Source: Cytobacillus kochii | GTDB taxonomy: Bacteria; Bacillota; Bacilli; Bacillales; Cytobacillaceae | Length of the DNA: 64,000 bases | Direction of reading: 5' to 3' | NCBI RefSeq assembly: GCF_020171845.1 | Contig: NZ_JAIVAM010000005.1 | Location: forward strand, 248,001 to 312,000 | Part shown: positions 63,991-64,000 of the stretch, piece after piece | How positions within the stretch are numbered: the first letter of the stretch is position 1 | Layout: every line of letters begins with the position of its first letter | Translations under genes and position numbers: made by a program | The notes under the pieces: generated by a model | The model's database searches: none | The model's input: only the letters and a program-made list of their open reading frames with translations | What the model was told of the DNA's origin: nothing

Positions 63991-64000
63991 CTAATCTTCC

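Overview
The window looks like chromosomal DNA of a low-GC, Gram-positive, endospore-former-type bacterium of the family Bacillaceae; I cannot fix the genus. Reasons: strong AGGAGG ribosome-binding sites with many TTG and GTG starts, SigA-type promoters, the bacillithiol pair yojF-bshB2, a Bce-type antimicrobial-peptide resistance module, a lysine (L-box) riboswitch, a CcpA-like cre site and a near-perfect Spo0J/ParB parS site at 62448-62463. No rRNA, tRNA, IS element, integrase or plasmid replication gene was seen.

Layout. 1-4.3 kb: oligopeptide ABC uptake operon (cut by the window edge) behind a cre-like site. 4.8-8.1 kb: an Lrp/AsnC regulator, then a molybdenum-cofactor operon mobA-moaE-moaD-moeB. 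8.2-17.3 kb: HTH-peptide deformylase pair, pdxK, yojF-bshB2, an SRPBCC protein, a sugar-dehydrogenase lipoprotein, a short-chain fatty acid carrier, and a MerR/TipAS regulator overlapping an ABC exporter. 17.3-25.1 kb: an ABC-2 exporter, a YjiH-type membrane protein, YbaK, an alpha-glucosidase and a CxxC flavoprotein. 25.2-28.3 kb: an unusual replicon-like module made of a cluster of six DnaA-box-like 9-mers, a 12-copy array with an exact 51-bp period, and a ParM/ParR-type actin partition operon with a repeat-rich, centromere-like leader. 28.7-34.1 kb: peptide transporter, ornithine-cyclodeaminase-family enzyme with an MHS-family symporter, and an MFS exporter. 34.1-44.3 kb: a complete-looking phosphonate operon phnGHIJKML, a PHP phosphoesterase and phnDCEE, all in one direction. 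44.8-45.6 kb: a second array, again with an exact 51-bp period (15 copies). 45.6-51.4 kb: a PhnF-like GntR regulator, a heme-monooxygenase-like protein and bceRSAB. 51.4-64 kb: thioredoxin-like protein, CNNM/CorC protein, nitroreductase, Ogt, an alcohol dehydrogenase broken by one in-frame TGA, a lysine-riboswitch-controlled amino-acid ABC transporter, a chemotaxis receptor, a ketopantoate-reductase-family enzyme, TauE/SafE and LysE exporters and a methyltransferase.

How the parts work together. The phosphonate genes supply both uptake (PhnCDEE) and C-P bond cleavage (PhnGHIJKLM). No phnP is present, and a PHP-domain protein sits where the cyclic-phosphate hydrolase is needed. A Pho-box-like repeat lies in front of phnG and a HutC-type regulator lies upstream of it. 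The riboswitch marks the 55.9-58.4 kb ABC system as a lysine importer.

The most unexpected signal is the 25.2-28.3 kb module, plasmid-type maintenance parts (DnaA boxes, iterated repeats, actin-type partition) without a replication initiator, together with two arrays of unrelated sequence that share the same indel-free 51-bp period. Positions and motifs were read by eye. Family assignments rest on recognised motifs and not on database searches.
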